DNA from: Girardinichthys multiradiatus
Lineage: Eukaryota; Chordata; Actinopteri; Cyprinodontiformes; Goodeidae
DNA length: 64,000 nucleotides
Assembly: GCF_021462225.1 (NCBI RefSeq)
Contig: NC_061818.1
Coordinates: 21,339,978-21,403,977, forward strand
Direction: 5' to 3'
The translations under genes and the position numbers were made by a program. This document shows positions 10,906-23,400 of the stretch, one piece after another (the first letter of the stretch is position 1; the number at the start of each line of letters is the position of its first letter). The notes under the pieces were generated by a model, which searched no databases, was not told the DNA's origin, and was given only the letters and a program-made list of their open reading frames with translations.

Positions 10906-12889
10906 AAGCTATTCATTTCCATCTACGTCACTCTTATGAATTGCTTTGTGTTGTTCTTGTACGTAAAAGAAGTACAGTGCACTGATATTTGTGGTTGTAA
11001 CTAGGGTTGTCAAGATAGTCGATTCAATATAATCAATACTAGAAAAAATAAATATTCAAAGATACTGATTTGCGTCATCATAGATATGAACTGATCCATT
11101 CTCATTTGGCCAAATTATGGCACTTGTTCCGGCAGCGACAATCAGCCCCTCCCCTCCCTACAGATATTTTCCTGCCAAAAATCAATGAGCTGCTGCTGGA
11201 AGTTTTAAACTGTGCTAACATTTGGACTACATTGAAAGAAAAACTTTAGCTGACAAAGCAAATAGAAACGCTGTTCTCTCTGTTTCCTTAGGAGGCAAAC
11301 AGACAGCAAAAAAAAAAAAAAAAGAAATACCACACGCTAGCTGCGCTATGATGACAGCAAATTAAAAAGGTCAGTAAAGTTCCTGTATGTGCAACAGTGA
11401 AGTAAATCTTAGGGACGAGATGAGCAAACTTTATCTGATTAAATATTAGCTTCGTAGACAACCCAATGACGGAGCTCTATCTGTCCGAGCTGTGCCGTCG
11501 AGATGCGCTTCCCAGGTGCGCAGTTCCGAACCATGCAACGCTCCGTTTTACTGCGGTACCAATCAACGCAGGAAAACGTTAAACAGCTAAAGGCTCAGTC
11601 GGCTACTAACTAGTGAAGCAACGAAACAAACCAGTACCCCCTCCCTCCATTACTCCCCCTTTTATTTGAAAAGCAATTGGAGGTTAATGCGGCTAATAAT
11701 AACTGGTTGAAGCCAGACTGAAGACAATTAGAGCAGAAAAAAGTAGGAACCCGTGGCAATCTACGCTGCTGCCGTAGTTGATCACTAAAGAAAACATCTG
11801 AAAATTACCAAAAACACAGAAATCTTACAGGGCTGCTGCTGCTGCTGCTGCATGCATTTGCATGGACCAGATCCTTGTTTACACTGTAAAACATGCCAGA
11901 TCCACGTTTGTTTTCAAAATCAATTTATTTTAGTATAAAACAATCCTTCATTTGTCCCTCAGTGCATTTATTACAGCAAATTGACAGGCAAATGAAAGCA
12001 CACAGTGGCACACTAAAGATAAGCAATTGAAATAAAATAATATAATTGCATGACTGAATCAAAGGTGCAAAACTTCCATTAAGGATATTAACACTTATTC
12101 TAAGCGTTATCTTGTTGGTTTGCCAAACAGGACAGTGACACATTTAATTTAGTTCAATATAATATAACTTTTGAAATCAAAACACATTTCACTTTTTTAT
12201 GTCCATCCATTAAGCAATTATAGTATTTCCCAAATGTCTTTATTTTCCACATTATGAAAAAGATGCAAAGACTTTGCAACTAAAGTTTTATTAAGTAAAA
12301 CATGTTAACAGTTTAATTTAAATAGCAATAAAGTTGTAAATACACTATTTTGTCAATATAGTCATATGCCATGCACATATTTTGTTATATTTTGCCTCTG
12401 TGGAGTTTAACTTTTCATGTAATCACTCAACCTTAAAAGAAATATTTAAAAAAAACATTTACAAAGCCTGAAAAACTGTTCCTCAAAATCTTTTTCCTGA
12501 TTAGCTAATACTTTAAAAATACCAAAATAATTTGTTGTTTGGACGGAAAAAATGTATCTCTTTTAAAGCTCTGTATTGAATGCAGGGGTTGGTAGCAGAG
12601 CCGGCCCAAGGAATAGGCAATCTAATCAGTTGCTTAAGACCCAAAAAAACAACAGAGGTGGCCAGTAAAATCATAACACAAATAAGATTTACAAATGTAA
12701 TTATTTGCATGAGTGATAAATTAGTGGTAATCATGCCAAACAAAACTTGTGATGCTTGTTATTCAAAATACTTGATATTCAATAATGGCTATAAATAATG
12801 CATAAACATTCGAACCTGTTTTTTCTAAAATTAATATTAGTTATGTTTTAAGCATTCTTGAGTGACTGCCAGTTATCAAATTCGGTTTC
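10906..12889. other. Unassigned AT-rich DNA
   Basis: No gene recognised. It includes an A16 run (11308-11323), a short CTG-repeat run (about 11828-11851), and at about 12598 the words AGAGCCGGCCCAAGGAATAG, which resemble a dispersed repeat but cannot be delimited. The start of the stretch (AGGGTTGTCAAGATAGTCGA, about 11004) also resembles the flank of fish hAT-like repeats, with low certainty. Confidence 0.35.
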
Positions 12890-13320
12890 AGGTCATCTCT
12901 GTTGGGTAGCATGTGACAATTTCCTTTAGTCCTTGTGTACATGACAGCACCTTGTGTGATTTGCTTGTCTCTGCGCTACGTGAGATTTCTGCCTGTGAAT
13001 TAGCATCCATAGCAACCAGTGGCACACAGCAAGCCAACCAGGTGGTGAAACCAATGAACGCTGCTCTGCATGTGGGATCTGAAAGTAAGCAACGACCTGA
13101 TGCCAGATCTGCATATAGCAGCCGTGCTGGCATGCTGATAGGGTTTGACAATACGGTGTTGCTGTGGCGACAGAAGGGAAGCTGGATTGAAATTCGGGCA
13201 GCGGACAATGTAAATAAACAGCTGCCAGTTTGATAATGGGGTCTTTCTCTGTCTGACACTCCTTCGGCTTGTTTTGCCACATTTTCTTGCCCTCCATTGC
13301 CATTGTAGTTCATTTTTCTT
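12890..13320. other. Stop-poor, motif-rich non-coding block
   Basis: Open frames of 106 (plus strand), 141 and 125 codons (minus strand) all overlap here. None has a recognisable domain or convincing splice context, so the openness probably reflects composition. The block has complex, balanced composition. It contains a forkhead-like TGTAAATAAACA at 13209-13220 overlapping an E-box CAGCTG at 13219-13224, with ACAAT just upstream. A regulatory element is possible. A coding exon is less likely. Confidence 0.25.
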
Positions 13321-14121
13321 TACAGTGCTGTAAGAATCTTTTTTCCCTGCAGATTTGTTCTGTTCTTGCTAATTTAAAGATATCAGATAATTAACAAATT
13401 TCAACATTGGACAAAGTAAATACAGTAAAAACATTTTCTAATCATGATTTAATTTGTTAAGATAACAAAAGCTGGCCCTAGATGAAAAAGTAATCGCCCT
13501 CTAAACCTAACAACTGCTTCAGCCAGTCTTGACAGCAGCAACTTCCAATAACAGTCAATGAGTCTTTTTCCCCTCTGTGAAGGAATTTAGGACCCCTCTT
13601 CTTTGCTTCATTGTTTTAATTTAGCCACTTTGAAAGGTTTTTGAGCATGAACAGCTTGTTTAAGGTAATGCCAATGTCATCTCAGTCGGATTTAAATTCA
13701 GAGTTTAACTGTCCTACTCCAAAACCTTCAGTGTGGTTTATTGTTTGTTTGTTTGTTTTTGTATTTTCCTTTGTTTTGTTTTGTTTTTTACTACTGTTTC
13801 AACCATATATGCCTCTTTGCCATTGACGGTTCGCACGGGTCTACTCCGCACGGAGCCTGATGATGGTCGCTATTACTGGTCACTTTAAAGTAATTTTGAA
13901 GCGTTTGTGAGCGCTCCACAATGATTTCTAAATAGTAAAACTATACTTTGGTTTGACCCGACTGCCTTGTGGTTGTTAATATTAATGTAGTCGCTGTTAT
14001 GCTGTTCAAGAATCCTTCATGAGGACTAATATATCGAGGCACGTGACGTCGCCCGGTATGGCGGAGCTGGGGTCCCACCCTGGAGCCAGGCCTGGGGTCG
14101 GGACTCGCCGGAGAGAGCCTG

Positions 14122-14900
14122 GTGGCCGGGTTGCTCCTCGCGGGAGCCCGAACGAGAGACGCGAGGCCATCCCCCAGTGGGCACACCACCTGCAGGAGGA
14201 ACCATGAGGGACCGGTGCAAAGAGGATTGGGTGGCGGACGAAGGTGGAGACCTCAGCGGCCCGATCCCCGGATGCTTAGGCTGGCTCTAGGGACATGGAA
14301 TGTCACCTCGCTGGGGGGGAAGGAGCCTGAGCTGTTGCGGGGGTTCGAGAGATATCGACTAGAAATAGTCGGGCTCACCTCCACGCACAGCGTGGGCTCT
14401 GGAACCAATCTCCTTGAGAGGGGTTGGATTATCTTTTACTCTGGAGTGGCCCACGGGGAGAGGTGGTGGGCTGGTGTGGGTTTGCTTGTTGCCCCCCAGG
14501 TCAGCCGTCTCGTGTTGGGGCTTACCCCAGTGGATGAGAGGGTCGCATCCCTGCGCCTTCGGGTTGGGGATAGGTCTCTGCCTGTCGTCTCGGCCTACGG
14601 GCCGAGCAGTAGTGCGGAGTACCCGGCCTTCTTGGTGTCCCTGTCGGGGGTGCTGGATAGCGCCCCTCCCAGGGACTCCATTATTCGGCTGGGGGACTTC
14701 AACCCCCACGTCGGAAACGACAGTGACACCTGGAGAGGCGCGATCGGGAAGAAATGGCCTCCCCGATCTGAATCCGAGTGGTGTTTTGTTATTGGACTTC
14801 TGTGCTAGTCACGGATTGTCCATAATGAACACCATGTTCAAACATAAGGGTGTCCATCAGTGCACTTGGCACCAGGACACCCTAGGCAATCCGGGGGATG
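14122..14900 (+). pseudogene. LINE endonuclease domain, frameshifted
   Basis: The first frame runs to 14808 and contains LALGTWNVTSLGGKEPELL at about 14281, VVSAYGPSS at about 14587 and LGDFNPHVGNDSDTW at about 14689. These are in the order of apurinic/apyrimidinic-type LINE endonucleases, whose GDFN segment holds catalytic residues. Near 14760 the frame shifts, and the continuation (GLPDLNPSGVLLLDFCASHG, then HKGVHQCTWHQDTLG) lies in the overlapping frame 14414-15031. The domain's final SDHH-type motif is absent because of the downstream deletion. The enzyme would nick target DNA to prime reverse transcription, but this copy cannot. Confidence 0.82.
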
Positions 14901-15003
14901 TTGGAGACATAGAGTGCGAGTGGACCATGTTCTCCGCATCTATTGTCGATGCTGCTGCCCGTAGCTGCGGCCGTAAGGTCTGCGTTGCCTGTCGCGGCGG
15001 TTC

Positions 15004-15708
15004 GCAGCCGAGTGTGAAGCGGCTGGGATGAAGATCACCTCCTCCAACTCAGAGGCCATGGTACTCGGCCGGAAAAGGGCGGCTTGTCTTCTTCAGGTTG
15101 GAGGGGAGTTCCTGTCTCAAGTGGAGAAGTTCAAGTATCTCGGGGTCTTGTTCAAGAGTGGGGGAAGAATGGAGCGGGAGATCGACAGACAGATCGGTGC
15201 GGCTGCCGCAGTAATGGGGGCACTGTGCCGGTCCGTTGTGGTAAAGAGAGAGCTGAGCCGAAAAGCGAAGCTCTCGATTTACCGGTCGGTCTACGTTCCT
15301 ACCCTCACCTATGGCCATGAACTTTGGGTCATGACCGAAAGAACGAGATCCCGGATACAAGCGGTTGAAATGAGCTTCCTCCGTAGGGTGGCCGGGCCCT
15401 CCCTTAGAGATAGGGTGAGGAGCTTGGCCATCCAGGAGGGACTCGGAGTAGAGCCGCTGCTCCTCCACATCGAGAGGAGCCATCTATACCGGATGCCTCC
15501 TGGACGCCTTCCTCGGGAGGTGTTCCAGGCACGTCCCACCGGGAGGAGGCCCAGGGGACGGCCCAGGACACGCTGGAGGGACTATGTCTCTCGGCTGGCC
15601 TGGGAACGCCTTGGGCTCTCCCCGGAGGAGCTGGAGGAGGTGTCTGGAGAGAGGGACGTCTGGGTGTCTCTGCTGAATCTACTGCCCCCGCGACCCGGTC
15701 CCAGATAA
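15004..15708 (+). pseudogene. LINE reverse transcriptase, C-terminal fragment
   Basis: An open frame entered from upstream at about 15004 (AAECEAAGMKI). It runs through FKYLGVLFKSGG, LSIYRSVYVPTLTYGHELWV and SFLRRVAGPSL, and ends in an arginine/proline-rich tail (GRRPRGRPRTRWRDYVSRLA) and a stop at 15706-15708. This is the region after the YADD-type catalytic motif in this family of polyproteins. The finger and palm subdomains are deleted. The ATG at 15028 is just an internal methionine. The frame is otherwise clean, so the deletion may be fairly recent or may have occurred at insertion. Confidence 0.85.
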
Positions 15709-16199
15709 GCGGAAGGCGACGAGTACGAGTACGAGTCGGTGTTACGTTTTTTTTTTTTTTTGCTTTTCCCTGCATTTCTTCTGTGAAAAACTTGTCGTTT
15801 GTCTTCCTCCCCTAGCAATTTTGGCCCCACTCAGCCCCATAGTACCTGCTTCTGAGTAGGGACCAAGAAAGCCAGTACTGGGCTGGTAAATCCAGGAATG
15901 GAAACACTCGCAAACACTCAATGGAATGGAGCCAGCCCAAGTAGAGCCCATAGAAAACGGGCGTTAATGGCGCACTTGTTGGTGTGCTTAAGATCATTGT
16001 CCTGCTGCATAATTCAAGTGCACTTGGGATTATCTGGCTCAGGTTAGTTTATGAATACACAAGGTAGATTTGCTTTACAGTAAAATAAGAATGACAGCCG
16101 TTTTACACACACAAACACAATGACAAATTTAATGGTCTGACTTTGGGCCTGTGCTTAATGACCATATGTTTTGGTTTGGTTTTCCTGTGTTTAGCTGGA

Positions 16200-16480
16200 G
16201 GTAAGACTTCCACAGCAATGAAAGAAGTCATCAATCATTGGGGTCATGGCTGCTTTCGTTCTCACGAAGCAGATGGACAACAACAGTATCATCAGCATAC
16301 TTTATAATAAATCTGTTGTCATGTCTGCTTTGACACAAATTTGTGTAAAGAATAAAAAGTGATGACAACATGACGCAACCTTGGGGTGACCCAGTTGATG
16401 TGTGTCTTGGGCCTGTGAAGATACCATTTACTCTCTATGTACTGCTACTTAAACTAGCAGATCGTTGCCTAAATGAAACT
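16200..16480 (-). mobile_element. Possible antisense LINE fragment
   Basis: The words ACAACAACAGTATCATCAGC (about 16276) and CAACCTTGGGGTGACCCAGT (about 16376) resemble the antisense of reverse-transcriptase segments in L2-like LINEs, where equivalent phrases flank the catalytic motif. No frame longer than a few dozen codons survives. The match is by memory of family texture and is weak. Confidence 0.3.
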
Positions 16481-17097
16481 GTTCCAGGAGCTGCTTGATT
16501 AAAAGGTAAGGTTAGATCAACACACTACCACCACCATGTTTGACTGTCGGTATGATCTTCTTTTCTGAAATTCGGGTTAGTTGTCAACCAGATATTACTG
16601 GAAGCTAACCTTCTAAAAAGTTCAACTTTTGTCTCATCAGACCACATAATGTTTTCTCAAGTTCGGGGGGATCATCAAGATTTCTCTTTGTCAAATGTTA
16701 GACAGACCTTTGTGTTCAGTGGTTTTGGCCTTGAACACTTCCATTGATGGCTTACCCGGGAACCATGAAAACTGATGTTAACAGATGAGTGAGTTCTGCA
16801 ATGCTTTACATGTGTTTTTTGTGTGACTTCCTGGATAAGTCATCAATCCGCTCTTGGAGTAATTTTTGTAGACTGCCCTCTCCGGGGAAGGTTCACCTCT
16901 GTTCAATGTGTTCTCTTATTTGTGGACAGTAGCTCTCACTGTGTTTTGGTGCATTTTCCAAGCCTGAAATATGGCTTTATAACCCCTTCTAGATGGACAG
17001 ATGTCAATTATATTGTTCCTCTTGAAGTTGTTTAGATTAGGGCATACTGTGTTGATTTGTTTTTTTAAGGAGTCAAATAATTTTTCACAGCTCTGTA

Positions 17098-20000
17098 TCT
17101 GTTTAAAACCTTGTCCTTAAAGCATTTTTCTTTCCCCTCTGTTTGCCTTACTCATCTATTCTCTTTATGACTCTCTGAGGAAAAGGCTGCAACACTGCGG
17201 AGGTAGATGGAGAGCGAGGGCTGAGGAGTTTTACATTTGTTTGATTTTTATTTTTTAGTTAGAAAGTTAATATAAGGGCTGCCTCTTTACCTTGGATCTA
17301 CAATAATCACCCTTACATATACACTCACTTTTGATGTCAAACACAAAGAACAGAAAGTCTCTCATAAACTGGACCTAGCATTGAATAAATCACGTAATGA
17401 GCTGCTTTGACTCAGTAAAACATTCCCTGATGAGGAACAAAGTGAAATATGAAAAAATACATAAACAAAGCAATCACGCCACACATGTCAGAGACGGACC
17501 TGTATTCGCATCCCCAGGAGGGATGTTTGGTCACCTAGATGGAGGAGGGAGCGGAGTATATTTGGGATCTGGCTAATTGCTGATGTTCTCATGCAGAGAA
17601 AACATGAGAGAGATGCTAATAACCTCGTCCTTTTCGCCTCACATGTCCATCAACTGGCCGAGCTGTAGTCATGGTAGCCAGGAGGAGATTATACACACAC
17701 ACACACAAACCACCTGAGGCTTAAACAAATGATAAGCCTGAGCCAAATTTTAAAATTTAATTAGAATTTTGATATTATCAATTATCCGACTTCTTACAAT
17801 ATATTTCCACCTCACTAAGCAAAACATAATGAATGCCTATCTTTTTGTGGGCATGAGAAAGCAGAGGCATAGGTAGGAGGAGAAAAAACTGCACAATAAA
17901 CGTGTCTGTGTTAGCCTTTGCTCACATGTTTGTGCAAGCAAACAGAATCAAGACAAAGTCCCAAATCATGATGGAAAAAGTCACTCTTAAGCCCTAATTT
18001 CCATGTATGCAGGCTCCCGCATTCCTCCTCTTACATTCACCCTTGAGCTCAAGCAGAAGCAGTGACTCTCACCTACACAGGCCACATAGCAATGCATACT
18101 AAAAAGACCAGAGGAGAAATAAGCAAGAGGGAAATGGAGTGAAGGATAGATGGATGAAGAGGCAAGCGACAGGTTTGGTAGAGCTGGAGAAATCTGTAAT
18201 GAGATTTCTGTGAGTCTGACAGGATGTAGCATGCATATCCTGCACGGATAAGAGACAGACAGCAAAGAATGCATTAGAATACATTAGACTAGCTGGCTAA
18301 TAACAAAATCTGCATCGATCTCATTAAAATGAGGTAACATCTAACACCCTGGCACTCATCAATCTCACTAAAAACACGAGAACAGTAATCGGGATGGTGG
18401 GATTACTTTGGGGCTGGCAATACTTTGCAGCTACCTAAGCAGTTTTCCCCGTCAGCGATAAATTAGAAGAGGTGAGCACTGGCCCGTAGTTGCTTTTAGC
18501 GCGTTAGCTTATATTAGAGAGTGAGTCACGAGCTTCGCTGGGAGAAGCCGCGCCACAAATTTAAACATCAGAGCAGTCAACAAACCCTGGGCTATCTCTG
18601 TGGCCATATTTATTCATATGGTTCAACATCCACACACACACAAACACACACACACCCGCAGAAACACCAACTTAAAAGGCACATACTAAGTGTATATAAA
18701 AACTGAAGAGCAGAAAAGCAGGTGTATGGGATGTATATATTCTGTCCAGGACTGAAAAAGATATTAAGTTATATATAAGTTTTTTCATACATCATGTCAT
18801 TAACCATCAGAGAATTTAAGCAGATGAATGTGCCCCATAGACCTGAAATTACAGCTGATATTTTCCCCTCAATCTCAGTCTATACATTTTTTTTAACTCC
18901 CGTTTTCCAGTGCTGCTGCCCTATTGGTGAAAGATCAGCTGATCTGTATTGTGAAGCGTTCACAAACATCTCTTGGTGATAAAACAGTGTTAATATCTAA
19001 GGATGGCAATATTAAAGCATCTGTTTGCAGTAATATTGAGATAAATAATGTGGTTTGTGTACAAACAGCATCTATACACTTTTATCCTCCATATAAAATC
19101 TGAATAAAACAGAGGTAGCATCAAACCTTTACTAAATGAGATGTTGAGAGTGACTCCAAGTTGGGTCTTGAGAAAAAAACAAACCCGTTCTTTCATCAAT
19201 CCATTTAAAAACACCAGCTCTGGTTGAGAACTAGAACCGGATTGGAGGAAAATTGTTATAAGTGATGGCAAGTGGCAAGGAAGAAATGTATTTCTTAAAA
19301 TAGTTGTTCACTCGAGGGACAGAAGGAGTAGAAGAGCTCACCTTAAATCAGGATGTCTGTGTTCTAGTTACATTGCTGCATTTGCTACTAGTGCACCTAT
19401 TGTGAGATGTAGTCATGGGTCAGTTACCAACATCAAGGCATATCAAGATTTACAAAAGTTATGACCACCAGAATTTTCCATGGTATCCCTTCTCACGGTT
19501 AAAAGTCACTTCAATAAAATTGAAGTGAAAAAAGTGGGCTGAAAGAGGGCTAACATACTTTTATTTTATTTTACAGCTGTTATACCTTATATTATGGTTT
19601 TCATTTTTGCTACTGTACTCACAATGTCATATGAACTCTGTTTTTAACAGTGTTATGTTGACCGCTGTTTCTACCTTATCAGCTTCAAACTAAAATCACT
19701 GCTCAGCACAACATCTGCTTCAAATAGATGTCAGTGTTATTGGAGATCCGTTGGTTTGCTTTCTGAAGCTCAGGAAACAAGTTTCATTTTTATTTCCTCA
19801 CCTGGCACCCTCTAGGCTCTGTGGATCTGTAAGAAGTAGACTTTCCTTGCTCACTGTTTAAAAGGAGGGAGTAAGGTAGGTTGTAAAGTCTCACCTTGGA
19901 GACAAATAGGACTCCTTCTGACTGTTCCTCATGTAACCGTCTTTCCTGCACCTCTCCCTTTCTGCATTTTCTCTTTCCACGCTGTAACAGATCCATCTTT

Positions 20001-20159
20001 CCTTGTGGCAATCTGCTTCCACCTTTCTGACTTATTCCTTTCTCTTTTTTGAGTCATCTGCATTTCACTTCCTTTATAACCTTCACTGTTCCCGACAACT
20101 TCAGTAAGTGTTTACATCCTTGCTGTTATTTGCACAGTTTTTCTGTTTCTTGTAGTCTG
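17098..20159. other. Unassigned non-coding DNA
   Basis: No gene recognised. About 18280-18640 has complex composition with an OTX/bicoid-like GGGATTA (about 18399) and a near-palindrome CCATATTTATTCATATGG at 18604-18621. A short CA-rich stretch lies at 18634-18656. About 19380-19560 has features of a dispersed fish repeat, including the fold-back CACTTCAATAAAATTGAAGTG (about 19507), without definable ends. Confidence 0.4.
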
Positions 20160-20440
20160 GTGTTTTTTATGCAACAATATACATGTCCCTATTGTACATT
20201 TTTAAATCACCTTACTCAGTTGTACATTTGTCTTAATCAGAGTATTTTATTTGTAATGACTGTACAGTATTCTTTTTTGTTTTGTTCTAAATTTCTCCCT
20301 TACTGTACCGTCTCTATTTTTTTGGATATATTTTTACTTGTGTGTATCTTCATTCTTCCATTTGCCTTTCACTTTGCTGCTGGTTCACCTGAATTAACCC
20401 ACTGTGGGACAATAAACGATATTTCTAATCAATTTTATCT
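20160..20440 (+). mobile_element. Possible LINE 3' tail
   Basis: The end CCCACTGTGGGACAATAAAC (about 20398) is the common 3' finish of many fish LINE copies, a stem-like CCCACTGTGGG followed by AATAAA. The T-rich sequence upstream fits a 3' untranslated region. The overlapping 133-codon frame is hydrophobic only because of T-richness. No coding remnant of reverse transcriptase was seen nearby. Confidence 0.4.
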
Positions 20441-23400
20441 TCTCCTTTAGAGCTTCAATCGTCCATTGTTTCTCTCTGCCTCTTCCATGGTCCAATGTTT
20501 TCTCCCCAGCTCCCTTATTTTTAACCTTTTATGCTCTCCTCTGCTCTCCTGGTGTGCACAGATGCCTCTGTTTCTCGCAGTGTGTCTCTGTTTCGCTCCA
20601 ACAACATCTTACACCACACCTCCTCCCATCCGTTCCTTCCCCTTCTGCCACTTCCTCACTGTTTTACCCCCTCCTGCTTTTTTCTATCTTCAGCTTGCAT
20701 CTGCTGTTCTAACACCAATCTTCTCCCCTTTTTAACATGCTCACCTTCAGAATATCACGCCTCGTTATTGGGTCTGCTCTTTTTCATTCTCCATCATACT
20801 CTGCTCATATCACTCTAGCACAATCCACAATTACCCGTTCCCATCTTAGTGAAATTTACAAGTCCACATTCCCCTTCTCCTTCTAAATATACTTATTTTG
20901 CATAACGTCATTGTCACGGTTAACAGTTAAGGTGCGTTGGTTAGAGGATCCAGGGCATTTGGGGAATGTAGTAAATAGAGATAAAGCAATCAGAATTGTG
21001 TGGCTGATTTCTCAGTTTTTTGGAAATGTTTGTCCTAGCAATACCAACTATAGGCAATATTCATCATTAGTTTTGTTTTGTTTTTTTAGATTAAGAGCCG
21101 GGGTGACATCACACTGTGTGAGAGGCATTGCTGAAAAACAGGGTTTTACTTTTATTTTACAGCGTAAACATTTTAATTTGCTTTTAGCATCTTAAATTAG
21201 CAATTATTGAATGCCTACTTTAACTCTGCCAAAGGACAAGCCAACATTTTTAAGATAAAGTTAGTTACGGGTTGAAAGCTCAAAAGGATAAAGAACACCT
21301 TTGTTTACTCTGTTTAGCCTTCCTGTTATCCTCACTCTCTCACAGCCTAAATGAATAGAGACATGTCGTAGAGATCGCAATTTCCTTTTAAATAGTTCGT
21401 AATTTTTCTATTCTTTCTCTGACCCCATTTTAAAGATCTCACTGACACTCAAAACAGATAACATTTCTACCTGCAGCAACCACATCCACACCAAAGGGTG
21501 TTGCTGTTAGCACGATCTGGTAGCACGTACACAGGGTGCATTTGGCTTGTAGTTTTTATTTTCTGACCAGCTGGTTGTCCCTCAGGCTTTTCAAGCTGAA
21601 AATCGACAGTTTCTGGTTGATTTCTCTGTGTATCTCTCAGAGGAAATATATTTTGATGTGATCACATTAGAAATACAAGGTTTCCTGAAAAATTGTTTCT
21701 TCGCTTTCGAAGGGTGAGAAACATCTAATGACCTTCTACATTCATATATTTTTTAAATCTTCTAATCATCTTGGCATAAATGTTTGGAACAGCAGAAATC
21801 TGAATTTCCTGCTGTTTTACCCATCTGCCTCTTATCTGTGTCTCGTCATTAATGTTCATTAATAATACAAAGCTACCGTTGTCTCATTGACATTTCATTG
21901 ACATGCATGGCTGTAGCATCCCTGTGTTTGTCTGTGTGTGCATGAGCGTACATGTCCAGTACAGTGGGCAACCAGATGCTGAATGCATACAAGAGAATAA
22001 GAACTGTTCCTCATCTCTTGCGTTGATGAGAAACCTCTCTCTCTCTCTTCCCCCTCTATTTTTATCATCTTTGCACCCCGCGCTACCTCCATCACCCTCA
22101 CTACTTCAGTCTGTCTCACTCTCTCGGTGTCTATGTCCTTCGATGTCTGCAGCCAGCTGTGTCTTCGGGCTGTTAGAGCCGCCCACCCCAACTCCTCCCC
22201 TACCACCCTTTCTCCCCTCGCCTCCATCCATTTTCCCCATCACTGATTCCCCCAGCAGACTTCACTCCCTACCCCCATCTCACTCTGAATCCTCCACCAT
22301 CCATCGCACTCCTCTGTCCCTTTGACCACCGGGGCTCCATTGTCACAGCAGCTGCTGATTACAGCCTCTCTTTCAGTCCAGCTTTCGCCACTGCACCAAA
22401 TCAAACCTCTGGGTGTGAATTTAGAAAGAGATTAAAGAAAACGCATCACCAATGCACCAGCAAACAAAGATGCAATTGTTTTGGTCCTAACACAGCATCT
22501 CAACATTGTGCTCTTGCAAGCTTCACACACCTCCATAAACCACCAAATTCACATAGTCAGCATCCTCCCCGTTATGTTTTTGTAAACATCTCATTGTGCT
22601 GCTCTCCTCTTGCAGCTGCCTTTCCGTTATGAAAAGTTATTGCACTGCATAATGTAGCACCATTTACTTTTCTGCGCAGCCACCCAAACGCACTCATCAT
22701 AATAAAACCGTGATTGATCCACTTCCTCGGTGGCTTACTGATGCTTAGATAATCTTGGGCTTTCAGACACAGCCGAGCAGAGTAAAGGCTGCCTTTCAGA
22801 AAATAGGCTGTTGCATATCCAGTGAATCTGTGTGGTCAGTAAGAGAGAGTCAAAGGCAATCAGAAAAAAATATGTTTAATAACATAATGACATGCAATTT
22901 TGGTTCTTTAATGTTTGACAATTCAAGAGAATGATATTAATGTGCAGAAGTTTTAAACCACCATTCTGTTTTGTTTATGATCCTCTTTTAAGGAGTTAGA
23001 CTTTCTTGCAATTTTCCAAGGGTTCCTCTGGCTTTCTGAAGGTTTTTTTCACAGCTTTCCTTGGATTTGCTTTCTCACATATCTTCTCCCCTCTCCTTGT
23101 AGCCTATTGTGACAGCTCATTGTCCAGCCTTTGCTTCAAAAATAAGAATATTGGACTAGTGGGACAAATTCAGCACAGACCTCACCCAGGTCCTGGGGTA
23201 ATCCTTCAGCTGATCGTGCATGCCACATTTTTAGCCAGGACCTCTTTGATGGATTTTTCCACTAAACACAGAGCAATGCTAAACTGATGCTAGTGCTTGC
23301 TGAGCAAAATTTGTTTCTGCTTTCGCCACTAAAAGCATTAACTCAGGCCCCAAAACGCTGGTGCTAACTTATCACTAATTGTGTGTTAAAAGCAGGCTCA

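Larger units (their letters stand above)
13826..15761 (+). mobile_element. Non-LTR retrotransposon (LINE) with internal deletion
   Basis: A GC-rich island in AT-rich surroundings. It has a leader (to about 14120), an apurinic-type endonuclease region, the C-terminal part of a reverse-transcriptase polyprotein, the tail AGATAAGCGGAAGGCGACGA, and a T15 run at 15747-15761. The first part of the reverse transcriptase, with the catalytic aspartates, is missing, and a frame break lies in the endonuclease near 14760. An intact element would be several kilobases, so about half is gone. The clade is uncertain, and antisense pieces of the same kind occur at 32.3 and 53.4 kb. The 5' limit is an estimate. 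Confidence 0.85.
13322..17097 (-). mobile_element. Tc1-like transposon fossil split by later insertions
   Basis: The outer parts read as the antisense of a Tc1-like transposase gene. The left part (13322 to about 13740) begins ACAGTGCTGTAAGAATC and includes AAAAAGTAATCGCCCTCTAA. A middle island at about 15965-16045 reads GTGTGCTTAAGATCATTGTC and CTGCTGCATAATTCAAGTG. The right part (about 16520-17097) includes ACTACCACCACCATGTTTGA and CAACTTTTGTCTCATCAGAC, and ends AAATAATTTTTCACAGCTCTG near 17094. The order and strand are those of one element, interrupted by a LINE (13826-15761) and apparently by smaller inserts. No coding capacity remains. Confidence 0.7.

Noticed and set aside
20049..20818. 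Hydrophobic plus-strand frames resembling membrane proteins
   Set aside because: Hydrophobicity comes from T-rich DNA. The first frame overlaps a LINE-like 3' tail and the others lie in a pyrimidine-rich tract.
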